Assembly (NCBI RefSeq): GCF_016894445.1
Contig: NZ_CP056775.1
Span: 434,001 to 498,000, forward strand
DNA from: Dyadobacter sandarakinus
GTDB lineage: Bacteria; Bacteroidota; Bacteroidia; Cytophagales; Spirosomataceae
Length of the DNA stretch: 64,000 nt
Direction of reading: 5' to 3'
Shown: piece by piece, positions 31,301 to 40,637 of the stretch
Layout: each line of letters starts with the position of its first letter
Numbering within the stretch: position 1 is the first letter of the stretch
Notes under the pieces: model-generated
The model's input: the letters and a program-made list of their open reading frames with translations, nothing else
What the model was told of the DNA's origin: nothing
Databases searched by the model: none
Made by a program: the position numbers and the translations under genes

Positions 31301-31615
31301 AATCCAGACACAAGGTACCCACGTCTGACAAACAGAAATAACAGGTATTATACAAATACTGATCAGGCTGGTTTCAATAACTATTTCTTGAAAAGTAATG
31401 ACTACCTGCGTCTTAAGAATATTGAGCTGGGCTATAACCTTCCTTCTGAATTCGGATCTAAAATTGGGCTGAGTAAGTTCAGAGTATATGTAAATGCATT
31501 GAACCTGATGACTTTCTCTAAAATTAAGATCTGGGATCCTGAAGCGACAAGTACTAGTGGACAATACTATCCACAATCCAGAATTATCAATGCAGGTATT
31601 CGTGTAGGGTTTTAA
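28388..31615 (+). CDS. SusC/RagA-family TonB-linked outer membrane transporter
   Basis: 1075 residues, normal SusC length. Signal peptide (YAFSLFLLLFTMIGAFAQ), then a carboxypeptidase-D-like regulatory domain (VKGKVQDTKGTGLPGVSVVV). The TonB-box/plug junction EEVVVVGYGTAKKATLTGSV and the SusC-signature plug follow (SNALIVVDGVPN, ISVLKDAAAAIYGSRAGNGV). The rest is a 22-strand barrel ending in RIINAGIRVGF. It imports a glycan or other nutrient together with the SusD partner encoded 18 bases downstream. Confidence 0.97.
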   Translation: MRISTRWTYRNVKRYAFSLFLLLFTMIGAFAQVTVKGKVQDTKGTGLPGVSVVVKGTTAGTVSDNEGVYTISAPDNATLVFSFIGYLTQEAVVGNKSNIDVTLLDDTKALEEVVVVGYGTAKKATLTGSVVAVKGAELEKAPSANLSNTLGGRLPGVSTVQASGEPGYDGSAIRIRGTNSLGNSNALIVVDGVPNRSGGLDRLNPADIESISVLKDAAAAIYGSRAGNGVILITTKRGKSGKPQLSYDMNIGMGQPAILPKMSSAAEYATIRNELQIYDNLPAGQWAGALQGFNSTGNYTRTDNKDVVTATFQPGDIQKYRDGSDPLIHPNTDWYGEVIRKWSPQQRHNVQLMGGSDNINYLASLGYINQDGNYVNSATGYKQYDMRVNLDTKINKYLKAKLGVALREEFRHFPNGGGAGDIFRMLMRGKPTEVAIWPDGRPGPDIENGQNPAIITTNQTGFNNDKRDYIQTNGALEFDVPGVTGLKVMAMAAVDKMMRRQKSFQKPWTLYYWDKKSYEADNVTPILTGNVRSTFTDPRLTESSSQELSVQLTGQVSYEKSFGAHNFNVMGGIQREKVDADGFFAFRRYFISPVVDQLFAGGTAEQNINNFDLYSRARLSYFGRAGYNYKEKYLAEFLWRVDGSYIFPKDGRFGFFPGVSAGWRVSEESFWKNNIRFLNNLKVRGSWGQMGAEPYFLGTETLAEYQYLSTMGFGQYVVNDQVVKTLSETRVANGQFTWEVANNSNFGIEGTLLNDKLSFEFDYFVNNRSKILIPKIGSTPSSAGIDGKLPPQNLGKLQNKGFEFKVSYDGNVKDFTYSVSVNGGYAKNQIKYWDETPGAPSYQRTTGMPYQSFLVYQFDGSFKDQAEIDANPIDYSAIAGTLLPGDMKFKDVGGPDGKPDGKITADDRLRSEKVQRPWFTGGASINLGYKAFDLSILFQGAAGGLQLVGLTESGDIGNYLQYDYNHRWTIDNPDTRYPRLTNRNNRYYTNTDQAGFNNYFLKSNDYLRLKNIELGYNLPSEFGSKIGLSKFRVYVNALNLMTFSKIKIWDPEATSTSGQYYPQSRIINAGIRVGF

Positions 31616-31633
31616 TGAAAAATGATAACAAAA

Positions 31634-33532
31634 ATGAAATTTAAATATAAAAGTATCTTAGCTATTGCATTAGCATCCTCAATCGGGTTGTCGGCATGTG
31701 ATACAGAATTTTTAGACGTAAATCCTCCCAGTGAAATCGCCAGTGACCAGGTATGGACAGATGGCGCACTTTCGGAGGCCTTTGTAACCGGGATTTACGC
31801 TGGTCTTAACCAGGGAGGTTTTAGTGAGCAGATGCTGGCATCACTTACTGATGAAGCTGTGTTTACACATACCGGACGTAACATCAATACCGTAAATGAG
31901 GGAAGTTTGAGTCCTTCTAACCTTGGATGGGTTGATAATACTTATGGTTGGGGCCCGATGTATACCAGAATCCGTGCTGCAAACCAAGCTATATCAAAGC
32001 TGGAAACGGCTACATTCACGAACGAAACTTTAAAGCAGCGTTTAAGAGGAGAAGCTTATTTTCTCAGAGGCTATTACTATCACCAGTTGGTGCGCTATTA
32101 TGGTGCAGTACCTTTGATCAAAAAGGTATATGACTTGAACGAAGACTATTCTGTTGCACGTAGTACTTTCGAGGAATGTATTAATTCAATCGTAAGTGAT
32201 GCTGACAGTGCTGCTTTACTTTTGAAAGGTAAAACTTCGGTGAAAGGTCGTGCTACTGATGTAGCTGCTATGGCTTTAAAGTCCAGAATTCTCCTTTACG
32301 CTGCAAGTGATTTACACGACCTTCCTACCATGAAGGCAAAATCTGCTTTGCTTGGTTCATATGCTAAACCAGAGTTTTTAGCTTATGCGTCTGGTGATCG
32401 TGCTGCTCGCTGGAAAGCTGCCCAGGCTGCCGCGAAAGCCGTATTGGATAATGGAAACGGAGGGTACAAGCTCAACCTGACTGCGCCTGCTACTGCTGAC
32501 CAAGGAAAAATGAACTACATCTCCATTTCAATGGGAGGAGCTAGCGCCGATAAGAATGTAGATCCTACTGCAGTGAACGAAATCATTTTCGGCAAGTTCT
32601 TTACTCCAAGTTTTAATGATGGTGACGAAGGTGGTGCACGTCAGACTGGATTAAGAAATGGTCCAAATGGCTATCACAACTGGGCAGGTAATACGCCTGT
32701 AGGTCAATTGGTAGATGATTATGAAATGATGGACGGTACTCCGTTCAAATGGACAAATCCGGTACATAAAGCAAATCCATATGTAAACCGTGATCCTCGT
32801 TTCTACGCTACCGTCATGTACGATGGAGCACCTTGGAAACCACGTAACAAGATTTCTGGAAATGTGGATCCTGCCAATCAGATACAGACTGGTGTTTACG
32901 ATCTTTTGGATGACAAAGGGACAAAGTTTAACCGCAAAGGCCTGGATACACGTCAAAGCACAATTGAAGACTGGAACGGTAGCCGTACTGGTTATTACAT
33001 GCGTAAATTCATCGATCCAAACCCTGATTTGGTTGAAAACACAGATCGCCAGAACATACCATGGCCATTCTTCAGATATACAGAAGCTGTATTCAACTAC
33101 ATCGAGGCGAGCATTGAAGTGGGCCAGGATGCAATTGCATTGGAATGGTTAAATAAAATTCGTTTTCGTGCAGGTATGCCGGCTATTAAAGCATCGGGTA
33201 GCGACTTGAAAGAAGCTTATCGTCATGAAAAAAGGATCGAAATGGCCTATGAGGAACAGCGCTATCATGATGCACGCCGCTGGATGATCGCTAAAGAAAC
33301 TTTGGGCAGACCACTACAATATATTTCAGTTGTAGGTAAATTCAAGGAGGGCAAGTCTATGAAGGAGCCATATCATTATGATCCTACAGTTTACGATTAT
33401 ACGTATACGCCTGTTGAAGAGAAGTCTCATGAAAATCGTACTTGGCTGGATAAAATGTACTTCCGTCCATTTGATCGGAATGAAGTAAACAGAAATGCTT
33501 TGTTAACTCAAAATCCTGGTTACGATAAATAA
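31634..33532 (+). CDS. SusD/RagB-family nutrient-binding lipoprotein
   Basis: 632 residues from the ATG at 31634 (four more codons are open upstream). Lipobox IGLSAC with Cys22, then the SusD start LDVNPPSEIASDQVW. Helical TPR-like region (RGEAYFLRGYYYHQLVRYYG) and the C-terminal SusD signature FNYIEASIEVGQDAIALEWL, FRAGMPAI and EKRIEMAYEEQRYHDARRW. It caps the SusC barrel and binds substrate at the cell surface. No hydrolases, regulators or sensor genes are adjacent, so the substrate cannot be guessed. Confidence 0.96.
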   Translation: MKFKYKSILAIALASSIGLSACDTEFLDVNPPSEIASDQVWTDGALSEAFVTGIYAGLNQGGFSEQMLASLTDEAVFTHTGRNINTVNEGSLSPSNLGWVDNTYGWGPMYTRIRAANQAISKLETATFTNETLKQRLRGEAYFLRGYYYHQLVRYYGAVPLIKKVYDLNEDYSVARSTFEECINSIVSDADSAALLLKGKTSVKGRATDVAAMALKSRILLYAASDLHDLPTMKAKSALLGSYAKPEFLAYASGDRAARWKAAQAAAKAVLDNGNGGYKLNLTAPATADQGKMNYISISMGGASADKNVDPTAVNEIIFGKFFTPSFNDGDEGGARQTGLRNGPNGYHNWAGNTPVGQLVDDYEMMDGTPFKWTNPVHKANPYVNRDPRFYATVMYDGAPWKPRNKISGNVDPANQIQTGVYDLLDDKGTKFNRKGLDTRQSTIEDWNGSRTGYYMRKFIDPNPDLVENTDRQNIPWPFFRYTEAVFNYIEASIEVGQDAIALEWLNKIRFRAGMPAIKASGSDLKEAYRHEKRIEMAYEEQRYHDARRWMIAKETLGRPLQYISVVGKFKEGKSMKEPYHYDPTVYDYTYTPVEEKSHENRTWLDKMYFRPFDRNEVNRNALLTQNPGYDK

Positions 33533-33561
33533 AATGTTGCCGCTTATGCGGATAATAGAAA

Positions 33562-33600
33562 AAAGGCTATGTCTCCTACGAGAACATAGCCTTTTTCTTT
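33562..33600 (+). terminator. Rho-independent terminator of the SusC/SusD operon
   Basis: Stem AAAGGCTATGT (33562-33572) with ACATAGCCTTT (33584-33594), an 11-base loop and a T-rich tail. The following gap to 33864 has no ORF. Confidence 0.9.
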
Positions 33601-33864
33601 TAACTACATGAGCGTAATTCAGGATAAAGATTATCGTTAAATGACTTACGGCAATATCACGATGCTCATGAAAAGCCTAATCTTTACTTTGTCGTAATGA
33701 TTCCTATCCTATAAATTAAAATCTGCTTAAACAATGACTACGAAATGACTCATTCGAATTCAAAGTCTGGCCGATGTCATTGATACGTCTGTTGTATAGG
33801 TTTGCATAAATGTTCATGACATCAACCATTCAGATTTCAGGAAAATATAAATGATCTTCAAACA

Positions 33865-36414
33865 TCATTTATTTATCCCATAACCTACACTCACATAATA
33901 CATTCCGCCAATTGAGGGGCCGCCCAGAAATGAATTGTAATAATGATTAAGAATATTGGTGGCACCGAGTTTAACGAGTGACCTGATGAGCGGAATGTGG
34001 TAGCTCAGCTGCGCGTCCAGACTGGAATAAGCAGGTACCTGGCCACTCACCAAAAAAGTTTGTGATAAATATTTAGACTGCCACCTGTAAGCCAGTGTTG
34101 CATCCATATTTTTGGCAAGGTTCTTCTTCGAAACCGAGATATTGTAAATCCATTTGGGTGTGTTAAAACCATCTTCCAGTCCGTCCTGGTTTTCAGTATT
34201 CCGTAGTTTCGAGAATGTGGTATTTGCAGCCAAGATCAGTGTTTTATGCCACTGATAATTAAGTCCCGCACTGAAACCGAAGTTGTCAATCACGGATCTT
34301 GAATTGGTATACATCCGGTACTGGGCTTGCGTGGCACGGGTATATAAGGCAGCGGGGATTGCCGCCTCATTGGTTGCATCGGGCACATTCATATTGGCCT
34401 GGGCAATGAAATTACTGAACCGGCTCAGGTAAACATCTGCATTCGCATATAAACTATTATTCAAGAAAAGTCCTTTGTATCCCGCTTCCCAGGTCCTGGC
34501 GTGTTCGGGTTTCAGATAGGTGTAAGGGTTTTTTCGGAGCAGTCCTTTGTTCTTCTCGATTGCTGCCGCCTGTGTCAGACCGGCCTGATTGATGTCGGCG
34601 AGCACCGCCGTCTGGAATGCACTAATGGACGTGGCGAGCCAGGCATTTTCAAAAATTCCCCTCGACATGACAGGCAGTCCGCCAACCCTTTTTACGCCAC
34701 CGCTATTGACATTACTGTATGCCTCAAAAATGCTCGGAAAACGGTATCCGCTTTGAAAAGAAGCCCGAATGTTATGATGATGAACAGGACTGTAAACTGC
34801 TGAAAAACGAGGATTGAATGTTGTTTTGAAATAATCATTTTTATCAGCGCGTAAAATGGCACCCAATTTCAATCTGCTCTGAAATAAACCTTTGCTAACA
34901 GAAATAAAAGCGCCGGTCTTGCTGTAATTGATGTTTTTTCCTTCCTGTCCCTGCTCAGGATTAATGAAATAATTGCCGTCGGGAACGATGATGTAGGTCC
35001 GGTGATCAGCGCCTGCAAGCAAGTCGAGGTCATACTTCGTTTTTAAAGACTGCAGATAGTTTTCTGTCAGGTTGACCTGTATCTCACCGTGTACCAGACT
35101 TGCTTTTACCCTTAGCGCAGCACCCGCGTCCCAGTTATTAATATCCTGTAATTTTTTCAGTTGCTGATTAAACGCCGGAGTACCTGGTTGATAGCGCCCT
35201 GCATCGGCTATTCCTCTGGCTTCCCGTAATGCATCGGCTACGCTTGATTCGCCCGTGAGCGCCTGGTTGAAACCATTGGTGAAGTCGGTATACCAGACAT
35301 TGTCTGGCTTGAAACTTCTGTCCATGTTTTCGGCCATAGACCGCAGGTTGTAGGACTTGCCGGTATTTTCGGAATTGATGTAAAGCTTTGCCTGGATGGA
35401 GCCGGATTGATATTGAAGTGCATGTTGCTGCAAACGATAATCCTGCAGACGGAATCGGTTGGCGCGCTGGTACACATTATCCAGTTCGCTGAAATGATAG
35501 GAGTAAGTCAGCACCGCATCCTGAGCTACTTTGTAATAAATCCCTGCATCCGCTTTCACATTTTGCAGGTCATAACTGACCACGTTCATTTCCTGATAAC
35601 CCGTTCTTGCGACAACATAATTGCGGCCAGCCAATGCAATCGTCCTGCGGTTCGAACTCTCATTTCCATAGCCGTTGACTGGATCCTGCGCCGGATTGTC
35701 AGTGCCGAACAAGTTGGTGCTGCGGTTGGCATTCGCATTAAGTTCCGTTTGATCAGACGCGATCCAGTCGTAACCTTTCGTGAAAGCCCCATTGACCTTG
35801 AATGCCCATTTCGGCGAAATCACTTTGGCAAAACGAACTGTCGTTTCTGAAAAGGGCTTAGCATTGCTTTGCCTGTCGTTGATGTGATTCACGGCTGTTT
35901 TCTGTTGGATAGAAAGTCCTTCTGACGTGAAAGGATTTTTGGTAAAAAAATTGGCAAGACCATTGACCGTGTTCATGCCGTACAATGCAGACGCTGTACC
36001 TGGCAAAATCTCGATATTGGCAATATCCAGATCCGTAGGTCCGAGTGCATTGCCGATCGCGCCGCCGATATGAGGAGATTGCACGTCCATTCCATCTACC
36101 AGCTGAGCAAACCTGACATTGGTGGTGTTGGAAAAGCCTCTGGCATTCAAAACCTTAAAGCCCAGCGAAGGTGTAATCATATGGATTCCCTGCGCATTTT
36201 CAAGTCCGTCAAAAAACGAGATAGCCGGGGAAAGTGCGATGCTCTCCCTGTTGATTTTCTGCACACTCACCGGCGAAACGAGTATGCTCTCAGTAAGCCG
36301 CGAAGCAGTGACTACAACTTCCTGCAATGATTTTGTTTTGAGCGTATCCGTCTGTACCTGGGCTTTTGCCAGAGATGCTGAAACAAGGAAAAGGAAGGTA
36401 ACATGTTTTCTCAT
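33865..36414 (-). CDS. TonB-dependent outer membrane receptor
   Basis: 849 residues. Signal peptide (VTFLFLVSASLAKAQ), no carboxypeptidase-like extension; the TonB-box region SLQEVVVTASR leads straight into the plug (SVQKINRESI, RFAQLVDGMDVQSP, DIANIEILPGTASALYGMNT). Barrel with RASFQSGYRFPSIFEAYS and EHARTWEAGYKG, which are typical of siderophore/vitamin-type receptors, and an aromatic C-terminal strand (YYVSVGYGINK). Likely imports a metal chelate or small molecule; the ligand is not readable from sequence. Confidence 0.93.
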   Translation of the reverse strand: MRKHVTFLFLVSASLAKAQVQTDTLKTKSLQEVVVTASRLTESILVSPVSVQKINRESIALSPAISFFDGLENAQGIHMITPSLGFKVLNARGFSNTTNVRFAQLVDGMDVQSPHIGGAIGNALGPTDLDIANIEILPGTASALYGMNTVNGLANFFTKNPFTSEGLSIQQKTAVNHINDRQSNAKPFSETTVRFAKVISPKWAFKVNGAFTKGYDWIASDQTELNANANRSTNLFGTDNPAQDPVNGYGNESSNRRTIALAGRNYVVARTGYQEMNVVSYDLQNVKADAGIYYKVAQDAVLTYSYHFSELDNVYQRANRFRLQDYRLQQHALQYQSGSIQAKLYINSENTGKSYNLRSMAENMDRSFKPDNVWYTDFTNGFNQALTGESSVADALREARGIADAGRYQPGTPAFNQQLKKLQDINNWDAGAALRVKASLVHGEIQVNLTENYLQSLKTKYDLDLLAGADHRTYIIVPDGNYFINPEQGQEGKNINYSKTGAFISVSKGLFQSRLKLGAILRADKNDYFKTTFNPRFSAVYSPVHHHNIRASFQSGYRFPSIFEAYSNVNSGGVKRVGGLPVMSRGIFENAWLATSISAFQTAVLADINQAGLTQAAAIEKNKGLLRKNPYTYLKPEHARTWEAGYKGLFLNNSLYANADVYLSRFSNFIAQANMNVPDATNEAAIPAALYTRATQAQYRMYTNSRSVIDNFGFSAGLNYQWHKTLILAANTTFSKLRNTENQDGLEDGFNTPKWIYNISVSKKNLAKNMDATLAYRWQSKYLSQTFLVSGQVPAYSSLDAQLSYHIPLIRSLVKLGATNILNHYYNSFLGGPSIGGMYYVSVGYGINK

Positions 36415-36531
36415 ACGTCGTATTTTCGATATAGCTTAGCGGATACAACGATAAGAAAAAAATCAATGAGAGTCTGTACTAATCCTCCTAAGAGCCCGGT
36501 TTATTCTGCATGCGCTGCTTACCATGTAACC

Positions 36532-37473
36532 TCAACCATTCATATCATGGTGAGCCGTCGTATAATGGGCTCGTAAATGGTTGAGCCGTCCCTGCCTGAT
36601 GGCATAATCCGCTACCAGCTTGAAGACAGGTTCTCCCACTTTTTGCAGGCCGACCATATGGGAATCATTTAACCTGATAAACAATGCCAGGTCCAGCAGG
36701 TTTTTTGGTGTTCCGCTCTCACCGGCCAATCCGTCTTTGGCAAGTCCTTTTGAGATGAGCAGGGCTTCTTCAAAATTGCGGTTTCCGGGAGCAATGGAGA
36801 CCCTGACGATGCATTCCTGAGCCGACGCATTGTGAAAAAAGTGTTTTTGCCCTGCTTCAATGGTGGCCGTCTGCCCCTGGCGCAGGGTGAACGTTTGATT
36901 TTCCTGGCCGACAGTTAATGCACCTTTTACCACCTCAAAAGTTTCGGAAAACAGCTCATGGTAATGCCAGGGCGTACTTTCCTGCGGCAGAATGCCAAAT
37001 TCGAGTACGCTGGCCGGCCCTTTCGAAACCGACGAAATCAGTTTCACATAAGCCTTGTCATTGGCTGATGGTTGATTACCTGTTTCAGGTACCGGTTTAG
37101 CTAGAAAATAACAGAGTATCCAGAGTGCGACGACTGTACTCCCGTGAATCAGCATGGCCGGCAGATCACTGCCGGGAGTTTGCCATACAACGAGCATATC
37201 GGCAAAGGGAATGACAGAGCCGGCCAGCAATGTCAGAAACAAAGGTTTACGGAAATGTGACCAGGCGAAAAGTACGATCAGTAGCCCCGAGAACAGGTCC
37301 CGGATGCCTTTGATGGTGTGAAATGCGTAATTGGGTTGGTTGTAATGAAGACCAAATCCTGCTTCCGCTATTTCAGGAGCGATCAGAAACCGGGCGCCGA
37401 TGAATAGCATACCCAAACCGAGCAGCAGGCTTATGAATCTGAGTGGGGACGAAATACGTTGCGTTGTCATCAT
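36532..37473 (-). CDS. Fusion protein: DUF4267-like membrane domain plus cupin
   Basis: 313 residues. Residues about 10-125 contain four hydrophobic helices (FISLLLGLGMLFIGARFLIA; IRDLFSGLLIVLFAW; PLFLTLLAGSVIPFADMLVV; HGSTVVALWILCYFLA), the DUF4267 pattern. A cupin follows (ESTPWHYHELFSETFEVVKG, then LRQGQTATIEAGQKHFFHNA), with HYH and a second His as metal ligands. The two parts are usually separate proteins. It stands next to a Crp/Fnr regulator on the same strand, suggesting co-regulation. Function unknown. Confidence 0.78.
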   Translation of the reverse strand: MMTTQRISSPLRFISLLLGLGMLFIGARFLIAPEIAEAGFGLHYNQPNYAFHTIKGIRDLFSGLLIVLFAWSHFRKPLFLTLLAGSVIPFADMLVVWQTPGSDLPAMLIHGSTVVALWILCYFLAKPVPETGNQPSANDKAYVKLISSVSKGPASVLEFGILPQESTPWHYHELFSETFEVVKGALTVGQENQTFTLRQGQTATIEAGQKHFFHNASAQECIVRVSIAPGNRNFEEALLISKGLAKDGLAGESGTPKNLLDLALFIRLNDSHMVGLQKVGEPVFKLVADYAIRQGRLNHLRAHYTTAHHDMNG

Positions 37474-37525
37474 CTTGTGCGTTTAAGTACAGCACAAAAT
37501 TGGGCATCGCCTGATGCCAGTGCAT

Positions 37526-38137
37526 TCACTCAGGTGAAGAAAGGCGGCCGTAATCCTTGCCTGCCCACCGCGCCCGGATGCGGCTTAGTGATTGCGGTTT
37601 GACCCCTACATAAGACGCAATGTGATATTGCGTGATCTTGGCCGGAAGCGTCGGATATTCATCCATAAATGCCTGATAGCGCAGCTCGGGAGAATCTGTG
37701 TACAGCGAGACCAGTTTGCCAATCGTTTTAACAAAAATCTGCTCGATTGCCACGCGCCCAAACCGTTCACCATGCGTTAATCCGGCAAATAATCGTTGTA
37801 GGTCTGCCCACGAAATGACCCACAGGGTCGTTTCTTCAATCGCCTGAATAGCGCGCCGGCAGGGCGTTTGAGGAAGAAAACTTTCATAATCACATACAAA
37901 GTCGTTTTCCAGCCCGAAGTCATAAATCTTCTCGTCACCGTCTTGGTTGACAAAGTACCGCACCAAACCGGAATGAATAAAGCCGACCTGGTGGCAAACC
38001 TGTCCGGGCTGAACGAAATAATCGCTTTTCTGTAAGACTGTGCGATGAAACAAGCTCCCGATCAGCTTAACGTCTGTTTCGGTAAGTGGTACAAACTGCC
38101 GCACGGTTTCCAGAAGCGCATAGAATGGATCATCCAT
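37526..38137 (-). CDS. Crp/Fnr-family transcriptional regulator
   Basis: 203 residues from the ATG at 38137 (MDDPFYALLETVRQFVPLTE); the frame is open another 25 codons. An N-terminal cyclic-nucleotide-binding-like barrel (YFVQPGQVCHQVGFIHSGLVR) is followed by a C-terminal HTH (LPAKITQYHIASYVGVKPQS, then LSRIRA). No Cys cluster for an iron-sulfur centre, and no conserved cAMP-binding R-S/T pair is obvious, as in many Bacteroidota members of this family. It probably controls the cupin fusion gene 52 bases downstream. Confidence 0.9.
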   Translation of the reverse strand: MDDPFYALLETVRQFVPLTETDVKLIGSLFHRTVLQKSDYFVQPGQVCHQVGFIHSGLVRYFVNQDGDEKIYDFGLENDFVCDYESFLPQTPCRRAIQAIEETTLWVISWADLQRLFAGLTHGERFGRVAIEQIFVKTIGKLVSLYTDSPELRYQAFMDEYPTLPAKITQYHIASYVGVKPQSLSRIRARWAGKDYGRLSSPE

Positions 38138-38308
38138 GATTTTTTTGGATAAATAACGATTCAGGTGCGCGATAGTTGAATCAATGCTATCAGCGCTGAA
38201 CCCTGTCCCCAAGTTACTATGCTATCTGAAAGTTTTACTGCCATCATGCTCAGTGAGCCGTCAAAACCAGTTTCTTTTTAAGCACAACCAGCTGCTCAGG
38301 ACGCGGCA

Positions 38309-40597
38309 TTAATAGCACCGTATCTCAAAAAGTGACGCAGGTACATCCCGATTTGTATGTAGGATATTCACTGTTAGTGATCTTGTGCTAACCGGATTTT
38401 CCAAGCTTATGGTCCGCCTGGTCTGGTGATTACCGGTGATCTTTGCAACCACAATGCCCTGACCGTCTTTTACTGCCAGCTCTGTTACACAAAAAGGCAT
38501 AATCGTTTCCGGGTGAACATAAATCACATTTTCCATAGGATGATCAGAATCGGTATCAAAAACCAGTTCTATCTGGTTAATGCTGACTTCCTCATTCCAG
38601 TGGATCGTGACAGAGGGAGCGTCGTCGTCGAAATTGGCAACCCATGCATTGGGTGCTGCGATGGGTCGGTGCAGTCCATTTCTTAGGTTATTGGTTCCAA
38701 ATGCAGCAAGGGGCTCGCTCAGCTGGAATGCCAGGTTCCGGCCTTCCGGCCTGCGCTGCGGACACCAGAATTCAAAGGTATCTACGCCCAGATCTTCGGT
38801 CGGCTCCTGTTTTCCATAGTTCGAAACAGCAGGATTCGTTGCATTGAAAACCGTTAAAATTCCGGTCACCCGCTTTTCGCTGTATTGTATTTTGACTTTT
38901 TCATTCTTCAAAAAGCAAACAAAAGCGTAGCATTCTTCGTCGAACGAAGCGTCCCAATCGAGCTGGATTTCTTGCTTTCCCGGACTGAGTACCAGGGATT
39001 TTGTCTCGATGGTCACATCAGGTGTGTGGTTGAATGCTTTGCTGCTTTTGCGCAGCTCGACTTCCAGTGTGGTATTTTCCAAAACATCTGCCCGCACTTT
39101 CATATCGGGCATACCGCCATTTACAGGCAACATTTGCGCTACCGAATGTACAATCGGAGCCCAGTGCTCCGAGCCGGGCAGTCCGGTAAGTTCAAGTTGC
39201 GAAGAAGCTGAAATGCCGGAGGCCTTTTGAACCAGATCTTCATGATCGGAAATAACCGTTTGCGGCAGATACTGTCCCGATCTCCAAAGTTCAAGCTGGT
39301 ATTCTTCCAGATACTGCTGCCCGACCTCGCGTGGTGTACAACCATACTTTTTTGCGAGTGCCGCCGCGATACCTACCGCCTGTCCGCCCACCGCGCTTGT
39401 CGCCATCACCCGCGTCGAAGCAAATGCGACGTGTGTTGCGCTGATAATGCGGCCCGCTATGAAAAGGTTAGTGATATTCCGACTGTAAAAGCACCGGTAG
39501 GGGATGCTGTAAACACCCTTGCTGTGCCACTGATTACAGCCTGACTGGTCGCTGTAAACACCGTCAGCCGGGTGCAGGTCCAGGCTCCAACCTCCGAATG
39601 CAGCGGTATCTGAGAAAGTTTTTTGCTCAACAATATCCTGCTGTTTGAGCATGTAATCGCCTTCAAACCGCCTGCTTTCGCGCTTTCCGGGAATGGTACC
39701 CACCCATTCCAGTGTCATATTCTCCGATTCGGGAAACTCGCCTGAATTCTTGATGTAGTTCCAGGCGCCATACACCACCTTCCAGAGTTCCCATTTGATC
39801 TTCTCGGTATCGTGTACCGTATCCATTCTGCCGCCGAATTCCAGCCACCAGAGCCGGCAGCCAAAGTCTTTGGGATTGAATGTTTTATAACGCGGAATTT
39901 CCGTGATATCCTGCAAAGCATAGGAGGGAGGGATGAACTTCACCGGCCGGCCCACATCTTTAGAATAAAAATACATGGAATGCCCCAGCAGCTCGCCGTA
40001 GGCTTTATCCGGCGCAAATTTTTCACCGAACTCCTCCATTGATTCCGCGCCCATTCTGAATGCAGCCCCGGCCAGAAAGCCCACAATCCCGTCCCCGGAA
40101 GCATCACAAAACAAGGGAGCCGACACTTTGTATTTCGTGCTGTTTTGGCTGCAGAATGCGTGCACTGCCGCTATTTCGTCACCTGCATTTCTGCTTTCTG
40201 TTTTTTTGTCCAAATCAAAAACCGCAGTATTGAGCAGCAGCGTGATATTAGGTTCCTGAATCACTTTTTCGAGCAAAACGGTATCGAAAATGAGCGGGTT
40301 GCCATCAGGGTTCCGGTAGATATTTTCAAGCATAATCTCGTCGATTACGCCGCCTTCGCGTGCCCAGCGGTTGTTGTTTCCCATGTGAGAGGTAGCGCCA
40401 AGTATCCACAGTCTTACTTCGCTGGAACAGTTTCCGCCGAGCACCGGCCTGTCCTGGATCAACGTCACTTTCACACCCGCCCGCGCCGCCGTAATCGCCG
40501 CGCAGGTACCCGATAATCCTCCTCCTACAATCACCAGATCAGCCGCAGATTCAATGGTTTTCGGTGTTCTTTTCGCAGAAGCTTCTTCTTGTATCAT
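38309..40597 (-). CDS. Cytoplasmic FAD-dependent oxidoreductase with C-terminal beta-rich domains
   Basis: 762 residues, no signal peptide. The FAD-binding Rossmann motif VIVGGGLSGTCAAITAARAG starts at about residue 23. It is followed by LIQDRPVLGGNCSSEVRLWI and, near 380-400, the second FAD motif (GRIISATHVAFASTRVMATS, then AVGGQAVGIAAAL); this is the PF12831-type fold. From about 470 the chain continues as beta-sandwich-like modules (ADVLENTTLEVELRKSS, SISLENPVSTR-like end). Paralogous to the secreted enzyme at 48178-49977, sharing the TCAAI, LIQDRPVLGGN and ATHVAF/STRVM blocks. Members are frequent in glycan loci; the reaction is not established. Last gene of the leftward locus. Confidence 0.88.
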   Translation of the reverse strand: MIQEEASAKRTPKTIESAADLVIVGGGLSGTCAAITAARAGVKVTLIQDRPVLGGNCSSEVRLWILGATSHMGNNNRWAREGGVIDEIMLENIYRNPDGNPLIFDTVLLEKVIQEPNITLLLNTAVFDLDKKTESRNAGDEIAAVHAFCSQNSTKYKVSAPLFCDASGDGIVGFLAGAAFRMGAESMEEFGEKFAPDKAYGELLGHSMYFYSKDVGRPVKFIPPSYALQDITEIPRYKTFNPKDFGCRLWWLEFGGRMDTVHDTEKIKWELWKVVYGAWNYIKNSGEFPESENMTLEWVGTIPGKRESRRFEGDYMLKQQDIVEQKTFSDTAAFGGWSLDLHPADGVYSDQSGCNQWHSKGVYSIPYRCFYSRNITNLFIAGRIISATHVAFASTRVMATSAVGGQAVGIAAALAKKYGCTPREVGQQYLEEYQLELWRSGQYLPQTVISDHEDLVQKASGISASSQLELTGLPGSEHWAPIVHSVAQMLPVNGGMPDMKVRADVLENTTLEVELRKSSKAFNHTPDVTIETKSLVLSPGKQEIQLDWDASFDEECYAFVCFLKNEKVKIQYSEKRVTGILTVFNATNPAVSNYGKQEPTEDLGVDTFEFWCPQRRPEGRNLAFQLSEPLAAFGTNNLRNGLHRPIAAPNAWVANFDDDAPSVTIHWNEEVSINQIELVFDTDSDHPMENVIYVHPETIMPFCVTELAVKDGQGIVVAKITGNHQTRRTISLENPVSTRSLTVNILHTNRDVPASLFEIRCY

Positions 40598-40637
40598 TTT
40601 GTTAGATTTTTTACGTCACTGGTTCAAAGCGCGACGC

